From: Parvularcula marina
GTDB taxonomy: Bacteria > Pseudomonadota > Alphaproteobacteria > Caulobacterales > Parvularculaceae
Assembly: GCF_003399445.1 (NCBI RefSeq)
Contig: NZ_QUQO01000001.1
Location: 1,981,001 to 2,045,000, forward strand
Direction of reading: 5' to 3'
DNA length: 64,000 nt
A program made the position numbers and the translations under genes. The notes under the pieces are model-generated. The model made no database searches and was not told the DNA's origin. It saw only the letters and a list, made by a program, of their open reading frames with translations. Position 1 is the stretch's first letter. Each line of letters opens with the position of its first letter. Of this stretch, positions 52,698 to 60,872 are shown in pieces.

Positions 52698-52793
52698 CAA
52701 TTTTCCTTCCATACGTTAATAATTCACACCGGAAGCGGCCTCTCGGGGCCGTGGGGTTTGACGGGCAATTGCTGACGGAGAGGAAAACGGGCG

Positions 52794-53249
52794 ATGTTCT
52801 TCCGCAAAAAAAATCGTGACGAGGATACTAAACCTCCGGTCACCAACGCAAAAAACACGACGGTCGAGGGGACCGCTCCTGATGTAGTTGAAAGCCCTGT
52901 GGCTGCGACGGCGTCTCTGGGCAGCGAAAAAGCTCAACTGGCAGAAGAAACAGTCGATGCGCGCGTTGTTGCGCCGCAGACGACGACTCTTGCTGTTGCT
53001 GGCCTCAGCGATGACGACGCCGTTCGCCTCTTCCCGGGCTTTGAACGCGACGATTTCGAAGTCGGCTTCCGTTCCGACCGTGAATATCCGGCTCTCATGA
53101 TCCGCTGGAAAGATGGCGGCGAGTGGTTCACCGTGCCGCCGATTTTCAACCGCGGCATTCTTGCGGCCATGGACGAGCGTGAAAGCTCGAATGACCTTAA
53201 TCGCCTGCTGCGTAACTACGGTTACGACATCGACGCGATCCAGGAATAA
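52794..53249 (+). CDS. unknown acidic protein between rbfA and truB
   Basis: A 151-residue protein with no recognised family. Residues 1-80 are low-complexity and Thr/Val/Ala/Glu-rich, probably disordered (MFFRKKNRDEDTKPP start). The C-terminal 75 residues look folded: LSDDDAVRLFPGFERDDFEVGFRS, PALMIRWKDGGEWFTVPPIFNRGILAAMDE and DLNRLLRNYGYDIDAI. No signal peptide. It has a GGAGAGG site and is followed by a strong terminator. Codon use matches the neighbours, so it is a genuine gene. Confidence 0.75.
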   Translation: MFFRKKNRDEDTKPPVTNAKNTTVEGTAPDVVESPVAATASLGSEKAQLAEETVDARVVAPQTTTLAVAGLSDDDAVRLFPGFERDDFEVGFRSDREYPALMIRWKDGGEWFTVPPIFNRGILAAMDERESSNDLNRLLRNYGYDIDAIQE

Positions 53250-53295
53250 CGCTGGGCTAGGGCCCTCTGGGGCCCGCTGGCGCTCAGAGGGGGAG

Positions 53296-53329
53296 GACGG
53301 CATCCTTGGGGGAGGGTGCCGTCTTTTTT
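53296..53329 (+). terminator. intrinsic terminator between the unknown gene and truB
   Basis: GACGGCATCC (53296-53305) and GGGTGCCGTC (53314-53323) form a 10-bp stem with one G-T pair, followed by six T. It isolates rbfA and the unknown gene from truB. Confidence 0.93.
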
Positions 53330-53406
53330 ATGTCTGGCGTCTGGCCTTTCTATTCCGTCTTTAGTATCAGCCCGCGCTTCCTCTAGATGAGCGGAATGGA
53401 GCGCAT

Positions 53407-54363
53407 ATGGCCCGGCGGAAACGCGGCAATCCGGTGCATGGCTGGCTGGTCCTCGACAAGCCTTATGATCTTGGATCGACCGAAGCGGTTTCGAAATCGA
53501 AATGGCTGTTCGAAGCCCAGAAGGCGGGCCATGCAGGCACGCTTGATCCGCTCGCAACCGGTATTCTGCCGATTGCTTTTGGAGAGGCGACCAAAACCGT
53601 CACTTATGTGCAGGATGGGCTGAAGACCTATCGCTTCACCGCCCGCTGGGGCGTCGCCACCGCCACCGATGATGCCGAAGGCGAAGTTGTCGCTGAAAGC
53701 GATGTCCGCCCGACGCGCGAGGACATCGAAGGGGTCCTGGGAGATTTCACCGGCATCGTGACCCAGCGTCCGCCAGCTTTCTCCGCGATCAAGATCGACG
53801 GCCAGCGCGCCTATGACCTCGCCCGCGAAGGCGAAAAAGTCGAGGTGCCCGAGCGCGAGGTGCGGATCGAGGATCTGCGGCTGGTCGAGATGCTCTCAGA
53901 TGATGAGGCGGTGCTGGAGGCGGTGACGGGCAAGGGGACTTATGTCCGCGCGCTTGTGCGGGATCTGGCGCAGGCGCTCGGCACGGTGGCCCATGTCTCC
54001 GCCCTGCGGCGCACGGCGGTTGGCCCCTTCACCGAGGAGATGGCGGTGCGGTTCGAGGATATGACGGGTCGTCCGGATACGGAACGCCTTGGGCCAGAAG
54101 ATCGCGAAGGCGATTACACCTCCTTCCTCACCGGCATCGATGCGGCGATGGCGGAATTCCCGTCGGTCAGCATTGACCGCCCTGCGGCCTCCCGCCTTCA
54201 GCACGGTAATGATGCCATTCTTTCCATCGCCGAGGTCGCGCCCCTTCGTCAGGGAAACCCTGAAGATATCGAGCCGGTGCTGGCGGTCGAGGGTGAGACG
54301 CCCGTGGCGGTCTGCCGTCTTGAGGGGATGAAGCTGCGCCCGGTGAAGGTTTTCAACTTCTAA
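53407..54363 (+). CDS. truB: tRNA pseudouridine(55) synthase
   Basis: A 318-residue TruB, modifying U55 in the T-arm of tRNAs. The catalytic aspartate is in KAGHAGTLDPLATGILP; GWLVLDKPYDLGST and RPPAFSAIKIDGQRAYDLAREG are family motifs, and TGKGTYVRALVRDLAQALG marks the second half. The length is typical. It has its own promoter region after the terminator at 53296. Confidence 0.97.
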   Translation: MARRKRGNPVHGWLVLDKPYDLGSTEAVSKSKWLFEAQKAGHAGTLDPLATGILPIAFGEATKTVTYVQDGLKTYRFTARWGVATATDDAEGEVVAESDVRPTREDIEGVLGDFTGIVTQRPPAFSAIKIDGQRAYDLAREGEKVEVPEREVRIEDLRLVEMLSDDEAVLEAVTGKGTYVRALVRDLAQALGTVAHVSALRRTAVGPFTEEMAVRFEDMTGRPDTERLGPEDREGDYTSFLTGIDAAMAEFPSVSIDRPAASRLQHGNDAILSIAEVAPLRQGNPEDIEPVLAVEGETPVAVCRLEGMKLRPVKVFNF

Positions 54364-54417
54364 CCCGGCCACCAAGCGCCTATATGCCGGTGACCAAGTT
54401 AGAGAGGGGACACCGGA

Positions 54418-54948
54418 ATGACCGTGCACAAACTGATGCAGGCCTGCGATATCTTTGACTCGCGGCTCCAGATGCTGGGCAATCTCATGGCGAAGGCTCA
54501 AGGCCAGTTTGCCGGGGAAGACCGCTCCCTCGATGACATCATGACCGCGCGCGTCGCGCCGGACATGCTCCCCTTTCCCTATCAGATCGTCTTTGCCTGC
54601 AATCAGCCAAACGGCTTTGCCGCCTGGGTCATGGGCGAGGAGGCGCCCGAGACGAGCGCCGAGACGATGAGCTGGGAGGAGCTTACCGCCCATATCACCG
54701 AGACGAGATCGCGGATCGAGAAATGCCGTGCGGCGCTCGACCCCTCACATCTCGAAAAGATCAAGACGATCAATTTGCCCGGCGAGATGTATCTGGAGCT
54801 GAACGGCGATGACTATCTCGCCGAATGGCTGATGCCGAATTTCTATTTCCACGTCGTCACGGCCTATAACCTGATGCGGATGAAAGGGCTTGTGATCGGC
54901 AAAGCCGATTACATGCAGCACCTGATGCCGCATGTCCGGCAGAAATAG
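54418..54948 (+). CDS. DUF1993 (DinB-like) protein
   Basis: A 176-residue helical protein matching DUF1993, a DinB/YfiT-like four-helix family without a known function. Segments FDSRLQMLGNLMAKAQGQF, DDIMTARVAPDMLPFPYQIVFACNQ and LMPNFYFHVVTAYNLMRMKGLVIGKADYM are typical. The conserved histidine (FYFHVVTAY) and others could bind metal, but the three-histidine site of DinB is not complete. It stands 54 bp after truB. Confidence 0.8.
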   Translation: MTVHKLMQACDIFDSRLQMLGNLMAKAQGQFAGEDRSLDDIMTARVAPDMLPFPYQIVFACNQPNGFAAWVMGEEAPETSAETMSWEELTAHITETRSRIEKCRAALDPSHLEKIKTINLPGEMYLELNGDDYLAEWLMPNFYFHVVTAYNLMRMKGLVIGKADYMQHLMPHVRQK

Positions 54949-55141
54949 TGTCGAGCTGAGTTTTCAGAGGAGCTGGAGACCTCGATCTCGTTCTCCTCTG
55001 GGGCTGGCGGGCAGACAATCTGCCCACGCATATGCATTCTCTTAACGCGGCCTGCTGCACGAGCGTTTCCGTGCAAGCTTGCTGGTCCGGGCCGTCTCGG
55101 TCATGTTCCCGGCAAATAATGAACTCAGAGGATGGGGTAAG
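54949..55141. other. intergenic region with hairpins before the amidohydrolase pair
   Basis: This 193-bp gap contains CAGAGGAG (54965-54972) paired with CTCCTCTG (54993-55000), and GGGCAGA-CAA-TCTGCCC at 55009-55025. They may end the DUF1993 transcript, though neither is followed by a T tract. The rest should hold the promoter of the amidohydrolase genes. Confidence 0.5.
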
Positions 55142-56584
55142 ATGCGGAAAACGACGATTTTCCTTGCTGCCTGCCTGACGCTCGCTGCCTGCGGCGGGTC
55201 AGGGGATGACAGCGAGTCCAAGGAAACCAAGAAGAAGGATGGGGAGGCGGTTGCAGAACTGCCTGACAAGAACCCTTATCCTTCGACCTATATCCGTTAT
55301 CCCTCAGAGGATGTCGTCATCACCGGCGCGACTGTCCTGACCGGGACAGGCACACTGATCGAGAATGGCGCAGTCGTCCTTCATGATGGCAAGGTCGCCG
55401 CGGTTGGCGCTGCTGATGAAGTCGATATCCCCGATGGCGCGGAGACGATCGATGCGGCGGGCAAATTCGTGACCCCCGGCATTATCGACATTCACTCGCA
55501 CCTTGGTGTCTATCCCGCGCCGTCGGTCAGCTCGACCTCGGACGGCAATGAAGCGACCAGCCCGAATACGGCTGGTGTGTGGGCGGAGCATTCGATCTGG
55601 CCACAAGACCCAGGCTTCAATCGCGCGCTGGCAGGCGGTATCACCTCGCTGATGATCCTGCCCGGTTCTGCAAACCTCTTTGGCGGCCGCACGGTGACGA
55701 TCAAGAACGTCCCCGGACGGACGGTTCAGGAAATGAAATTTCCTGACGCGCCTTATGGTCTCAAAATGGCCTGCGGCGAGAACCCCAAACGGGTTTATGG
55801 CAAGTCCAGTCCCTCAACTCGCATGGGCAATTTCCGCGGCTATCGTGACGGCTGGATCGATGCGGCGGCCTATAAGAAAAAATGGGACGTCTACGCAGAA
55901 AAGATCGAGGATGGCGAGGATGCAGATCCGCCCTCGCGCGATCTGAAGCTTGAAACCCTTGCCATGGCGCTGGACGGAGAGATCCTCGTTCACATGCATT
56001 GTTACCGTGCGGACGAAATGGCGCAGGTCATCGATATGTCAGAAGAGTTCGGCTACAAGGTCTCCTCCTTCCAGCACGCGGTTGAGGCCTATAAGGCCGC
56101 AGACCTCCTTGCCAAGAACGGCACCTGCGCGGCGATGTGGGCCGACTGGTGGGGCTTTAAACTCGAAGCCTATGACGGCGTGCGCGAGAATGCAGCACTG
56201 GTGGCGGCCCAGCCCGAGGGCTGCGCGATCATCCACTCGGACAGCGATGTGGGGATCCAGCGGCTCAATCAGGAAACCGCAAAAGCCATGGCGGACGGCA
56301 ATGCCATCGGCCTCAACATCACCCCCGAAGAGGCGATCACCTGGATCACCTCGAACCCGGCAAAGGCCATGGGCATTCTCGATCAGACCGGCACCTTGGA
56401 GGCCGGCAAGATGGGCGATGTCGTGATCTGGTCGGGCGATCCCTTCTCTGTCTATTCGCAGGCGGAGAAAGTCTTCATCGACGGCGCGCTGATGTATGAC
56501 CGGAACGATCCCAATATCAATCCGCGGTCGGATTTCGAGCTGGGCCAGATTGGCCAGGGCCCGAATGGCGGCGCAGGTAAATAA
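55142..56584 (+). CDS. amidohydrolase family lipoprotein with intact metal site
   Basis: A 480-residue metallo-hydrolase of the imidazolonepropionase/dihydroorotase-like superfamily. The signal ends CLTLAACGG, a lipobox. The metal HxH is in VTPGIIDIHSHLG (H118, H120); later ligands lie in HMHCYRADEM, SSFQHAVEAYK and IIHSDSDVG. ITWITSNPAKAMGILDQTGTLEAGKMGDVVIWSGDP is the usual C-terminal composite-sheet region. Substrate unknown; an N-acyl or cyclic amide is likely. It is followed after 6 bp by a degenerate homologue. Confidence 0.92.
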   Translation: MRKTTIFLAACLTLAACGGSGDDSESKETKKKDGEAVAELPDKNPYPSTYIRYPSEDVVITGATVLTGTGTLIENGAVVLHDGKVAAVGAADEVDIPDGAETIDAAGKFVTPGIIDIHSHLGVYPAPSVSSTSDGNEATSPNTAGVWAEHSIWPQDPGFNRALAGGITSLMILPGSANLFGGRTVTIKNVPGRTVQEMKFPDAPYGLKMACGENPKRVYGKSSPSTRMGNFRGYRDGWIDAAAYKKKWDVYAEKIEDGEDADPPSRDLKLETLAMALDGEILVHMHCYRADEMAQVIDMSEEFGYKVSSFQHAVEAYKAADLLAKNGTCAAMWADWWGFKLEAYDGVRENAALVAAQPEGCAIIHSDSDVGIQRLNQETAKAMADGNAIGLNITPEEAITWITSNPAKAMGILDQTGTLEAGKMGDVVIWSGDPFSVYSQAEKVFIDGALMYDRNDPNINPRSDFELGQIGQGPNGGAGK

Positions 56585-56590
56585 GGTGCG

Positions 56591-57886
56591 ATGGACATGA
56601 AAAAGCTGATTTCCACCCTCGCTTTCGGCATGGCGGCCCTCACCGGGGTTGCTACGGCCCAGACTTATGCGATCACAAATGGTCATCTGATGATGACCGG
56701 CGATGCGGCCGATCCCGGTGAGATCGTCAATGGCACTGTCATCATTCGGGATGGCGTCATCGTGGCGGCGGGCCGCAATGTGACGATCCCGGACAATGCA
56801 GAAGTCTATGACGCCGGTGGCGCGCCGGTAACGCCGGGCCTCTTCTCGCCAATCTCGGGGCTCGCGCTTGAAGAGATTGAACTCGCGGACGATGCCAATG
56901 ACCGTCGGGTCGGGGGCTTCCCGCTTTCGGCTTCGCTGAAAGCGGCGGATGCAATCAATCCCGATTCAACCGTGATCCCCGTATCGCGTTCGGCGGGTGT
57001 AACACGCGCCCATGTCGGCCTGTTAGCTGGTGGGGACACCCAGTTTGGCGGCTGTGGCGCCCTGATCGTTCTTGATGGATCAATGGATCCACTAATCAAG
57101 GAATGCGCAGCGCAGACGGCCCTGCTTGGCTATTCGGGCGCGCGGCGCGCGGGCGATAACCGGGCGGCATCGATCGCCATGTTCCGCCGTGCACTGACGG
57201 ATGCACGTAATTATGCGCGTGACCCATATCTCTATAACCAGCGTTGGACCGAAGGCCATCTGCCGGCAGAAGATGCGGATGCGCTGGGCGATGTGCTTAG
57301 CGGGGATGTGCCGATCATCATCTCGGCATTCTCGGCGCCCGATATCCGCCGGACGCTCGATCTTGCCGATGAGTTCGGTTTCGACCTTATCCTTTATGGC
57401 GCGGTCGAGGCGTGGCGGGTCGCAGACGAGATTGCTGCCGCCGATGTGCCTGTGATCATCGATCCGATGACGAACCTTCCTTATCTCTGGGAGGATATGG
57501 GCGCGACGCTGGCCAATGCGGCCCGGCTCGAAGAGGCCGGTGTTGATGTCGCTTTTGCCAATGGCGAGACGCATAATATCCGCCTGATGCCGCAGATGGC
57601 CGGAAATGCCGTGGCCAATGGCATGTCGCATCTCGGGGCACTGGCCGCGATCACAGCCGTCCCGGCACGGATCTTCGGTGTTGAGGACCAACTCGGCACG
57701 CTGGCGCCGGGCAAGGCGGCGGATGTCGTCGTCTGGACCGGCGATCCGCTGGAACTTTCTTCGCGGCCGCGCGTCATCTTCATCGATGGCAAGCCGCAAT
57801 CGCTCGACAGCCGCCAGTCGGCGCTCGTCAAGCGCTACCGGAACCTCGAACGCCGGGACCTGCCGACCCAGTATTACGGGCAATGA
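56591..57886 (+). CDS. amidohydrolase homologue lacking metal-binding residues
   Basis: A 431-residue secreted protein (signal ending GVATA-QT) with the amidohydrolase composite domain (DGVIVAAGRNVTIPDNAEVYDAGG) and the C-terminal GTLAPGKAADVVVWTGDPLE. At the place of the HxH motif it reads TPGLFSPISGL, and the later His/Asp ligands are also not evident. It is therefore probably not a metal hydrolase but a partner or regulatory subunit of the preceding enzyme. ATG at 56591 or 56597 both possible. The pair is compact (6 bp apart). Confidence 0.85.
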   Translation: MDMKKLISTLAFGMAALTGVATAQTYAITNGHLMMTGDAADPGEIVNGTVIIRDGVIVAAGRNVTIPDNAEVYDAGGAPVTPGLFSPISGLALEEIELADDANDRRVGGFPLSASLKAADAINPDSTVIPVSRSAGVTRAHVGLLAGGDTQFGGCGALIVLDGSMDPLIKECAAQTALLGYSGARRAGDNRAASIAMFRRALTDARNYARDPYLYNQRWTEGHLPAEDADALGDVLSGDVPIIISAFSAPDIRRTLDLADEFGFDLILYGAVEAWRVADEIAAADVPVIIDPMTNLPYLWEDMGATLANAARLEEAGVDVAFANGETHNIRLMPQMAGNAVANGMSHLGALAAITAVPARIFGVEDQLGTLAPGKAADVVVWTGDPLELSSRPRVIFIDGKPQSLDSRQSALVKRYRNLERRDLPTQYYGQ

Positions 57887-57966
57887 CAGCATGAGGGCCG
57901 CCTGTCATTTGGCAGCGGCCCTCAAGACATGTAGCGTCCCGTTTTTAGCTGAGTGGAACTTTTCCA

Positions 57967-58455
57967 ATGGCGTTTATTTCAATCATGGCAGGCGCATCGC
58001 TTTTGATGGCGGGTCCTGCCGGTCATTTCACGACCGAACAGGCTGCCGATTGCGCGGCGATACAGGCCATCACCCTTGATGCGATGCGCGCGGCATCAAA
58101 CGTTCCAGCGCCGATCCGCCTGAAGGTCCGCAACGGTCTTGCGATGTGGGAATATGAGCTGTCGGCGAGTGCGGAAGGCGCGCCGCCTGAGAAACTGCAA
58201 AAGGCCGCCGATTTAGCGATCGCAAAAGTGCATGAGGAAATGCCGCAAGGGCAGGGCGCGGATGCTGCTGCCGCCCGGGGCGAGTACCTGACTTCGCGCA
58301 GTGCGGCCTGCGCAACTCTCATTGCCGAAGCCTATGGCGAGCAGGAGCATCCGGTGATGCCTTATTTGCGTGAGGCGGATGCGAAGGCGGGCCTGCCTGC
58401 TGTGACTCCGGTTTCTGCCTCGGCTGCGGACGATAAATCGCGCGGGCTCAGATAG
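57967..58455 (+). CDS. unknown secreted protein
   Basis: A 162-residue protein with a short hydrophobic start (MAFISIMAGASLLMAGPAG) suggesting a signal peptide, then a helical domain with two cysteines (AADCAAIQ, SAACATLI) that may pair. Segment AAIQAITLDAMRAASNVPAPIRLKV and ASAEGAPPEKLQKAADLAIAK have no recognised family. It lies 80 bp after the amidohydrolase pair, and its end overlaps convergent truA by 8 bp. Confidence 0.65.
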   Translation: MAFISIMAGASLLMAGPAGHFTTEQAADCAAIQAITLDAMRAASNVPAPIRLKVRNGLAMWEYELSASAEGAPPEKLQKAADLAIAKVHEEMPQGQGADAAAARGEYLTSRSAACATLIAEAYGEQEHPVMPYLREADAKAGLPAVTPVSASAADDKSRGLR

Positions 58456-59197
58456 GCTCGTCGTAATCGGCTTTCACAAAATAAAGACCTGACGCCGGGG
58501 CCACGGGACCGCAGGCCGTGCGGTCGGCTGCCTCGAGCGCCGTCTTAACGTTATCAGGGGTCCATTTGCCAAGGCCGACTTGGATCAGTGTGCCGACGAA
58601 TGAGCGCACCTGATTGTGAAGAAAGCTGCGCGCGGAGAGCCGGAAATGGATCTCCTCGCCCTCGGTGGTGACGCTGATCTCGTTCAATGTCTTGACCGGA
58701 CTGGCCGACTGGCAATTGGCCGAGCGGAAGGTCGTAAAGTCGTGTTTGCCGACAAGATGCGCGGCGCCTTGCGCCATAGCCTCGACATCAAGTGGGCTAG
58801 CGACCTGCCATACCCGGTTGGCGAGCAGGGCGGGCCGGGCGCGCCTCCTCAGTACACGATAGAGATAATGCCGCTGGGTGCAGCAGAAGCGCGCATGCCA
58901 GTCATCACTGACAGGCTCTGCGGTCAGCACCGTCGCCGGATGCGCGCGCATATAGAAATTGAGCCCGTCTCGAACCGTGTCGGCGGGCATATCTTTTTCA
59001 ATGTCGATATGCGCCGTCATGGCGATCGCATGGACGCCTGAATCTGTCCGGCCTGCCCCCATTGCCATGGCGGGCCCCTGGCTTAACGCGGCGCCCGCAT
59101 CCTCGAGTGCTTCCTGTACGGAATAGCCATTGCTCTGGCGCTGCCAGCCGCAAAAGGGCGTGCCGTCATATTCAACCTCGATGCGGTAGCGCGGCAT
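58448..59197 (-). CDS. truA: tRNA pseudouridine(38-40) synthase
   Basis: A 249-residue TruA. The catalytic aspartate is in GAGRTDSGVHAIAM; EYDGTPFCGWQRQ at the start and HDFTTFRSANCQS later are family motifs, as is ARSFLHNQVRSFVGTLIQVG. It is last in the operon def-fmt-truA, 3 bp after fmt. This gene order is common in alphaproteobacteria. Confidence 0.97.
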   Translation of the reverse strand: MPRYRIEVEYDGTPFCGWQRQSNGYSVQEALEDAGAALSQGPAMAMGAGRTDSGVHAIAMTAHIDIEKDMPADTVRDGLNFYMRAHPATVLTAEPVSDDWHARFCCTQRHYLYRVLRRRARPALLANRVWQVASPLDVEAMAQGAAHLVGKHDFTTFRSANCQSASPVKTLNEISVTTEGEEIHFRLSARSFLHNQVRSFVGTLIQVGLGKWTPDNVKTALEAADRTACGPVAPASGLYFVKADYDEPI

Positions 59198-59200
59198 CGC

Positions 59201-60139
59201 TCAGCTCAGGCTTTCGCCGGGGGCGAGGGGGTAGCCACGAAGGAAAGTGTCCGCATCCTGCGCCGCCTTGCCGGGGCGCTGGAGCTTGGTGACGAGAAGG
59301 GCGGTGCCATCGCCAGCCGCGATTTTGATCCCTTCCGCTTCCGAACCGAGGATGGTGCCGGGGGCGCCTTGCCCCTCACCGGGGGCCGACTCCCAGATTT
59401 TCAGCCGGACTTCCTCGCCGTCGCGGGTGAGCAGCGTCCATGCGCCGGGCACAGGCGTCAGCCCCCTGATATGCGCATCAATGTCGATCGCCGGTTTTGA
59501 CCAGTCGATCCGCGCCTCCTCGGGCGTGATCTTGTGGGCGTAGGTCACGCCCTCTTCGGGCTGGATTTGCGGGACGATCCCGCCGCGGTCGAGCGCGGCC
59601 AGCACGCGGGGCAGCATGTCTGCCCCGATATGGGACAGTTTTTCGCTAAGGCTTGCGGCTGTGTCGGTCGCGGTGATCGGCACTGACTCGGAGAGAAGGA
59701 CGGGCCCGGTATCAAGCCCGGCTTCCATCTGCATGACCTGCACGCCGGTGAATTGATCGCCCGCCATGATCGCTCGCTGGATCGGGGCGGCGCCCCGCCA
59801 GCGCGGCAGGAGCGAGCCGTGCAAATTGAGGCAGCCAAGCCGAGGGGCGGCGAGCACGGCCTTGGGCAGGATTAGCCCGTAGGCGACGACGATCGCTACA
59901 TCGGCCTCAAGCTCGGCAAAGGCCTCTTTCTCGTCCTGCGATTTGAGGCTCTCGGGATGCCGGATCTCAAGCCCATGATCCTCGGCAAAGGCATGGACCG
60001 GACTTTTCTGGACCTTATGCCCCCGCCCGGAGGGGCGCGGCGGCTGGGTATAAACGGCCGCGATCTCGTGGCCGGAAGCGATCAATGCCGCAAGAGAGGG
60101 GACCGCGAAGGCCGGGGTACCCATGAAGACAATACGCAT
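59201..60139 (-). CDS. fmt: methionyl-tRNA formyltransferase
   Basis: A 312-residue Fmt, formylating initiator Met-tRNA. The catalytic domain has [36 protein letters not shown], and the active site [19 protein letters not shown] then [11 protein letters not shown]. The C-terminal domain binds tRNA. It lies 8 bp after def on the same strand. Confidence 0.97.
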   Translation of the reverse strand: MRIVFMGTPAFAVPSLAALIASGHEIAAVYTQPPRPSGRGHKVQKSPVHAFAEDHGLEIRHPESLKSQDEKEAFAELEADVAIVVAYGLILPKAVLAAPRLGCLNLHGSLLPRWRGAAPIQRAIMAGDQFTGVQVMQMEAGLDTGPVLLSESVPITATDTAASLSEKLSHIGADMLPRVLAALDRGGIVPQIQPEEGVTYAHKITPEEARIDWSKPAIDIDAHIRGLTPVPGAWTLLTRDGEEVRLKIWESAPGEGQGAPGTILGSEAEGIKIAAGDGTALLVTKLQRPGKAAQDADTFLRGYPLAPGESLS

Positions 60140-60147
60140 GATGAGGC

Positions 60148-60663
60148 TCAGGCCGCTGCTTCGGCTTTTTCGCGTTTCAGCTTTTTAAGGATACGCTCGC
60201 GTTTGAGGCGCGAGAGATGGTCAATGAAGAGAACGCCGTTGAGGTGATCCATCTCATGCTGGATGCAGACCGCAAGCAGCCCTTCGGCCTCCAGCGTCTG
60301 CGGATTGCCCTCATAATCGAGATAATCGACGACGCACCGGTCGGGGCGCTCCACCTCTTCATAGAATTCAGGGACTGACAGGCAGCCTTCCTGATAGGGG
60401 GCCAGCTCATCGGACGGATCGCGGATCACCGGATTGACGAAATAGCGCGGTTCCTTGGGTTCATCGCCTTCGGAAAGATCCATGACGATGACGCGGATGG
60501 GCTCGCCCACCTGGATCGCCGCAAGGCCGATGCCGGGCGCATCATACATGGTTTCGAGCATGTCATCCATGAGCTTGCGGATCTCATCGGTGACCTCGTC
60601 AACCGGTTTTGAGACCTCTCGAAGCTTGGGGTCAGGTGCCGTAAGGATCGTTCTGATAGTCAT
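60148..60663 (-). CDS. def: peptide deformylase
   Basis: A 171-residue metalloenzyme removing the N-formyl group. The three motifs are [17 protein letters not shown] and QHEMDHLNG, giving the metal ligands Cys and two His and the catalytic Glu. The length and start ([21 protein letters not shown]) are typical of alphaproteobacteria. It leads def-fmt-truA, divergent from the RmuC-like gene across 209 bp. Confidence 0.97.
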   Translation of the reverse strand: MTIRTILTAPDPKLREVSKPVDEVTDEIRKLMDDMLETMYDAPGIGLAAIQVGEPIRVIVMDLSEGDEPKEPRYFVNPVIRDPSDELAPYQEGCLSVPEFYEEVERPDRCVVDYLDYEGNPQTLEAEGLLAVCIQHEMDHLNGVLFIDHLSRLKRERILKKLKREKAEAAA

Positions 60664-60872
60664 ATTTTCCCCAGATATGGCCGCTTTAGGTGAGCGTCAA
60701 TCTGCGCGTTTATTTTACGCTGGCGCCAATCCATTGATCCATCAATATTAATAGCAGTGGAAGTTTTTGGCATGAGTCTCGCTTTTAAGCTTTCTGTGTC
60801 ATACTCTGGGTCATCCGAGCGAGGGAACGGTCATGTTTGACCGCTAGCAGGGGTGCACGGAAGGCGTAAGAA

